DNA from: Candidatus Woesearchaeota archaeon
Lineage (GTDB): Archaea > Nanobdellota > Nanobdellia > Woesearchaeales > GW2011-AR9
Direction: 5' to 3'
Length of the DNA stretch: 8,471 bases
NCBI GenBank assembly: GCA_016179995.1
Contig: JACPCC010000012.1
Span: 1-8,471 of the forward strand
Part shown: piece after piece, positions 6,114 to 8,471 of the stretch
Layout of the letters: each line of letters starts with the position of its first letter
Position numbering within the stretch: the stretch's first letter is position 1
Position numbers and translations under genes: made by a program
Notes under the pieces: model-generated
Told to the model about the DNA's origin: nothing
Seen by the model: only the letters and a program-made list of their open reading frames with translations
Databases searched by the model: none

Positions 6114-6761
6114 TCAAAACTCACTCAAAGACTTTTGTTTTCTTGTCTGTTTTATTTCTTGATGGTTTGGTATGCTTTTTCCTATCACTGAGGCAATAAC
6201 TTGAAAGTCTTGTTTCATCTCCTCCCATAGTTTAGGATTACGGCCATTATATAAGAAGTTAGCAGGATGGATAATCGGAACGACTTTAATTGCTTGTTTT
6301 AGGTTGTTTATCTCGTGAGTAAAATCAATAACTTTTCCCCTTAGCGACTTTATTCCTTTTTTGCCTGTTATTCTTTCTGTTGCAAAGTTGCCTATAGTAA
6401 CGATAACTTTTGGCTGCATGATGGCAATGAGCTTATCTAAGCGTGTACGACAGTTCTCTATCTCTTCTGGAGCCGGATTGCGGTTGTCTTGAGGCCGGCA
6501 AAGTATAGTATTAGTTACAAAAACATCTTCGCGGGACAAACCTATGGTTGACAGAAGTTCATTTAATATCTTACCTGACATCCCGCAGAAAGGGATGCCA
6601 AATTTCGCTTCATTTAATCCCGGTGCCTCTCCTATTAGTAATACTTTTGCTTTTGTGTTTCCTTCACCGAAGACAACCTGTATCCTACTATTAAGCAACT
6701 CCATACATCTTGTGCAATTTTTGTACTCTTTTCTTAATTCCGATAAATCCTTTGCTTCCAT
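6114..6761 (-). CDS. udg: Family 4 (Fe-S) uracil-DNA glycosylase
   Basis: A complete 215-residue family 4 uracil-DNA glycosylase, which removes uracil from DNA arising by cytosine deamination and starts base excision repair. The motifs are all present: GEAPG at 44-48 with GIPFCGMSG (55-63), CRPQDNRNP (88-96) and the catalytic-pocket HPAN at 165-168. The four cysteines expected to hold a [4Fe-4S] cluster are C16, C19, C88 and C104. The C-terminus ends in QKSLSEF (209-215), matching a PCNA-interacting (PIP) box, QxxLxxF. The ATG at 6761 lies inside the 3' end of the homing endonuclease gene (28-nt overlap) and is preceded by GAGG, so translation is probably coupled to it. The first 32 or so residues duplicate, in diverged form, the broken UDG start at 7798-7884. 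This looks like a replacement 5' segment brought in with the endonuclease gene. The enzyme itself appears fully functional. Confidence 0.93.
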   Translation of the reverse strand: MEAKDLSELRKEYKNCTRCMELLNSRIQVVFGEGNTKAKVLLIGEAPGLNEAKFGIPFCGMSGKILNELLSTIGLSREDVFVTNTILCRPQDNRNPAPEEIENCRTRLDKLIAIMQPKVIVTIGNFATERITGKKGIKSLRGKVIDFTHEINNLKQAIKVVPIIHPANFLYNGRNPKLWEEMKQDFQVIASVIGKSIPNHQEIKQTRKQKSLSEF

Positions 6762-7642
6762 TCTTCAGATCCTCTCATTGTTGGTTTTCTAACATTAGTT
6801 TTCTCCAACCACCTATAAACAGTTGAAGAGTGTACTTTTATTTTTTTTGCGATTTGTACTCCGTTTAATCCACTCTCAAACATGAGTCCTTCTAATAGTT
6901 CTTTTACAGAAGAATTAAATTCTAATTCTGTTTCCCTAAATCGTTTTGTTTTAGTAGAATATTCTAAATAAATCTTTCGTGCTAGTATTTGTTTTTCAAA
7001 TTTTCTATCTAAATATAAGTCCTCGGTATTTAAATTGTCATATAAAAATCTTATTAAATTGTAGGCGTTTTGAGAATAATAATCTAATTGAAAATAGATA
7101 GAGTTTACTCCTTTCTTGGATGTTTTTTTTCTTTCTCTAAGGTTATGGTTTGATAATAAAATATTTTTATCTAATCTATTTACCAATTCTTCCATAAATT
7201 TAATACTTGCGCTTGAGAAGCCAATACTTATTTCATTCCTATTTTTCCTGTTTCTTACTGTTATCCAACCATCTCCATCGAGAACCCCCCGAATAAAATC
7301 TCTAAGGAATTGATTTGGAACATCTGGAAATATTATGGTTTTACTTTTATTAGGTAAGATACCAAGTTTTTGAATATCTTCAAGTAACACAGAATTAGAA
7401 ATTCTAAGTCTATATGACTGTTTTCTTTTCTCAATAAGATAGTTAGAATTCATCGCTTGGTTCATATATTCTAACAATTTCTTATTTGATTCAAACTTAT
7501 TACTTAGATCCCAAGCTAATGTTTTCCCATGAATGTTTCCGTCAGAACAAGTAAAGCCAAGAATATATGCCATTTTAGAGTTCCAATTCTTAAAAAAATC
7601 GCAATTTATGTTATAAGTATAATAATTCTGATTTTTTACCAT
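6734..7642 (-). CDS. LAGLIDADG homing endonuclease with C-terminal helix-turn-helix
   Basis: A 302-residue double-motif LAGLIDADG endonuclease. The two motifs are ILGFTCSDG (27-35, catalytic D34) and IRGVLDGDG (117-125, catalytic D124), about 90 residues apart as usual for a single-chain enzyme. Both acidic residues are retained, so it is probably active. Residues about 246-283 (GVQIAKKIKVHSSTVYRWL) form a helix-turn-helix of the homeodomain-like/resolvase type, which may add DNA-binding specificity. No intein splicing motifs flank it and it is separated from the upstream UDG fragment by a stop codon, so it is a free-standing gene. It starts 17 nt after the stop of the truncated UDG frame, with GTGAT as a ribosome binding site. 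Its 3' end overlaps udg by 28 nt. The position between a broken and a complete UDG N-terminus suggests that udg was its target. Confidence 0.92.
   Translation of the reverse strand: MVKNQNYYTYNINCDFFKNWNSKMAYILGFTCSDGNIHGKTLAWDLSNKFESNKKLLEYMNQAMNSNYLIEKRKQSYRLRISNSVLLEDIQKLGILPNKSKTIIFPDVPNQFLRDFIRGVLDGDGWITVRNRKNRNEISIGFSSASIKFMEELVNRLDKNILLSNHNLRERKKTSKKGVNSIYFQLDYYSQNAYNLIRFLYDNLNTEDLYLDRKFEKQILARKIYLEYSTKTKRFRETELEFNSSVKELLEGLMFESGLNGVQIAKKIKVHSSTVYRWLEKTNVRKPTMRGSEEWKQRIYRN
6771..6774 (-). promoter_or_regulatory. Shine-Dalgarno site of udg inside the endonuclease gene
   Basis: GAGG (within GAGAGG on the minus strand) ends 9 nt before the udg ATG at 6761. It supports this start and shows that udg is translated internally on the message that also carries the endonuclease. 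Confidence 0.5.
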
Positions 7643-7647
7643 TTTAA

Positions 7648-7652
7648 ATCAC
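7648..7652 (-). promoter_or_regulatory. Ribosome binding site of the homing endonuclease gene
   Basis: GTGAT on the minus strand is complementary to the archaeal 16S rRNA 3' end (part of GGTGAT) and lies 5 nt before the ATG at 7642. It supports this start and translation downstream of the truncated UDG frame on the same transcript. Confidence 0.4.
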
Positions 7653-7659
7653 AAATAAA

Positions 7660-7884
7660 TCATGCGAAACTTTGTAAATTATTTACGTTTCTACGAAAAT
7701 AATAATTTGAATGTTGAGTATTCTCTAAAAGTTTAAAATCTATTTGTAAAAAATTAATTGAATTATAAAATGCAAAATGCCTAATTAGATTTCTCGAACC
7801 GAAAACAACTTGTGTTCTGCTTTTACATAACTTTGGACAAGCGGTGCATTTAGAATATTCTTGTTTTAGTTGGTCGAAGGTCAT
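7660..7884 (-). pseudogene. Truncated 5' end of the original uracil-DNA glycosylase gene
   Basis: The first 29 residues are a family 4 UDG N-terminus: KCTACPKLC (12-20, with the first two Fe-S cysteines C13 and C16) and SRTQVVFG (22-29). After GGT at 7798-7800 the similarity stops and the frame runs through AT-rich, non-homologous sequence for 45 codons to TGA at 7660. Compared with the complete UDG at 6761, 14 of 26 aligned residues are identical, and 9 of these 14 use different codons; the last 12 bases before the break differ at one position only (GTTGTTTTCGGT against GTTGTCTTCGGT). The promoter and start codon are intact, so a 74-residue peptide may be made, but it cannot be an active enzyme. 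It looks like the remnant of the native gene left by insertion of the endonuclease element. Confidence 0.75.
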
Positions 7885-7906
7885 AAGGGTAAATAATTCT
7901 AAACTC

Positions 7907-7916
7907 TATATAAAAA
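7907..7916 (-). promoter_or_regulatory. Promoter of the original udg gene, now driving the endonuclease-udg operon
   Basis: TTTTTATATA on the minus strand is centred about 27 nt upstream of the ATG at 7884, giving a leaderless transcript. It is the best TATA box in this stretch. The complete udg gene over 1.1 kb downstream has no obvious promoter of its own, so it probably depends on this one. Confidence 0.6.
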
Positions 7917-7989
7917 TTATTGCTGTTTTAAATAGTATTTTCTGATTAAATTATTTGAATTTAAAATTAGAAACCATTAATTATGACAA

Positions 7990-8037
7990 CAAGAGAAAAC
8001 AACCATCAAAAAGAAAACAAAATCAAATAAAACAAAT
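7990..8037 (-). terminator. T-rich terminator after the ribosomal protein genes
   Basis: Directly after the eS31 stop the minus strand has five T-rich tracts in succession (TTTGTTTTATTTGATTTTG and then TTTTCTTTTT). Oligo-T tracts without a stem are the standard intrinsic termination signal in archaea. No gene is visible in 7885-8037; it holds this signal and the udg promoter. Confidence 0.5.
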
Positions 8038-8256
8038 CTAATTCTTTTTCGTAAACTCAACATAATGACAAGTGCCGCAAACAACACGATCTTTGTGCGC
8101 ACCTAAGAAAGTTCCAGGTCCGCATTTTGGACAGTATTTATTTTTCTTTTCTGCTCTGTTTCCAGAAATAACATAAAGATCAGCCATCCTATTTCCAGCT
8201 TTTTTTGTTGTTTTTGCTGTATGTTTTCTTGCACTTTTTTTATCTTTTTCTGCCAT
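8038..8256 (-). CDS. rps27ae: Small-subunit ribosomal protein eS31 (S27ae)
   Basis: A 72-residue zinc-ribbon protein of the archaeal/eukaryotic small ribosomal subunit. The ribbon has C42-x2-C45 (CPKCGPGTFLGAH) and C60-x2-C63 (CGTC), followed by HYVEF, matching the archaeal S27ae pattern CPKCGPG...H.DR..CG.C. The first 23 residues are Lys-rich and longer than in most archaeal S27ae proteins (about 50-60 residues). A shorter product could start at Met24, but AGGT lies 7 nt before Met1 and the basic tail suits rRNA contact, so the long form is preferred. It follows eS24 by 39 nt in the same direction, the usual archaeal gene pair. Confidence 0.92.
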   Translation of the reverse strand: MAEKDKKSARKHTAKTTKKAGNRMADLYVISGNRAEKKNKYCPKCGPGTFLGAHKDRVVCGTCHYVEFTKKN

Positions 8257-8263
8257 ATTAATT

Positions 8264-8267
8264 ACCT
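8264..8267 (-). promoter_or_regulatory. Shine-Dalgarno site of eS31
   Basis: AGGT on the minus strand lies 7 nt before the ATG at 8256. It favours the 72-residue form over an internal start at Met24 and fits translation as the second gene of the eS24-eS31 message. Confidence 0.4.
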
Positions 8268-8295
8268 ATATTATTAGTTTACATATATTATTTAT

Positions 8296-8471
8296 TTACT
8301 TTTTTTTAGCTTCTTTTTTAGGTGCTTCTTTAGGTCCTTTGACCTTTACTTTGTGTTCAGTTTTATCTTTAGCTTGAGCACTCTTATAAATTAAGGCCTG
8401 GAATGCTGCTTTCTGCTGACTAAATTTAGTGTAAATATGTTTTATAATTATTAAACTAGCTTCAGTTTTCA
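8296..8471 (-). CDS. rps24e: Small-subunit ribosomal protein eS24, C-terminal part (partial)
   Basis: The frame enters from the right edge and ends with TAA at 8296-8298, giving 57 C-terminal residues. The segment IIKHIYTKFSQQKAAFQALI followed by YKS matches the end of the eS24 fold, where a basic strand IKxI.TKFG is followed by a strand ending in IY.S. The last 20 residues are a Lys/Ala/Pro-rich basic tail (GPKEAPKKEAKKK), common in ribosomal proteins of this kind. Position immediately before eS31 strongly supports the call, since the two genes are neighbours in most archaea. The N-terminus lies outside the window. Confidence 0.82.
   Translation of the reverse strand, partial: KTEASLIIIKHIYTKFSQQKAAFQALIYKSAQAKDKTEHKVKVKGPKEAPKKEAKKK

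Noticed and set aside
6544..6792. 82-codon plus-strand open frame
   Set aside because: Antisense to udg, whose motifs make the minus strand certain.
7116..7313. 65-codon plus-strand open frame
   Set aside because: Antisense to the endonuclease gene; Phe/Leu/Ser-rich as expected for the complement of a Lys/Glu/Arg-rich gene.
6734..7884. Endonuclease as part of an intein or group I intron within udg
   Set aside because: No intein splicing blocks are visible and stop codons separate the parts. An intron would not explain why the sequence before the 3' part encodes a second, complete UDG N-terminus with its own start and ribosome binding site.
8185..8256. Shorter eS31 starting at Met24
   Set aside because: Possible from family length, but the better-placed Shine-Dalgarno site is before Met1 and the Lys-rich extension is plausible for a ribosomal protein.
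1..8471. CRISPR arrays, tRNA or rRNA genes, insertion sequences
   Set aside because: No regularly spaced direct repeats, no tRNA-like cloverleaf with a TTCGA/TTCAA loop in place, no transposase and no terminal inverted repeats found by eye.

Overview
The window most likely comes from a small-genome, AT-rich archaeon, probably of the DPANN group. Evidence: the right edge carries an eS24-eS31 ribosomal protein pair, an archaeal/eukaryotic-type gene order. Several genes have TATA-like boxes about 27-33 nt upstream of the start codon, as in leaderless or nearly leaderless archaeal transcripts. The alanyl-tRNA synthetase is the short form lacking the C-terminal C-Ala domain, common in DPANN archaea and CPR bacteria. 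The lineage is an inference; no 16S rRNA is present.

Layout. Left part, plus strand (1-2248): the 3' end of an unknown gene, a 224-aa protein whose C-terminal half resembles archaeal nucleotidyltransferase-fold (DUF6036-like) proteins but which lacks a visible catalytic core, then an overlapping two-gene operon resembling AbiEi/AbiEii toxin-antitoxin pairs, with a TATA box and a small palindrome between TATA and the expected transcription start. The rest (2287-8471) is all on the minus strand. Read in the direction of transcription, from the right edge leftwards: eS24 (partial), eS31, a terminator-like T-rich stretch, a strong promoter followed by a uracil-DNA glycosylase (UDG) start that breaks off after 29 residues, a LAGLIDADG homing endonuclease gene, a complete family 4 UDG gene, an unknown 332-aa protein with a GC-rich palindrome inside its reading frame, a CorA-type metal transporter, and an alanyl-tRNA synthetase gene broken by a deletion plus frame change.

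Most interesting region: the UDG/homing-endonuclease locus (6114-7916). The original UDG promoter and first 29 codons remain. An endonuclease gene follows, and then a complete UDG gene whose N-terminus repeats the lost one with different codons and about half of the residues changed, ending in the same VVFG block where the first copy breaks off. This looks like a selfish element that cut UDG at the VVFG-encoding stretch and brought a diverged replacement 5' segment, so the host keeps UDG while the cleavage site is gone: a natural cleave-and-rescue arrangement. The UDG start lies inside the 3' end of the endonuclease gene, so the two are probably translationally coupled. The main alternative is a tandem UDG paralogue disrupted by an endonuclease gene.

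Second: alanyl-tRNA synthetase, normally essential, is split at 3554-3558 by a clean junction where roughly 50-60 codons between class II motifs 2 and 3 are missing and the frame changes, while both flanks are otherwise intact. It is either a very recent pseudogene with another copy elsewhere, an assembly error, or an unusual split enzyme.
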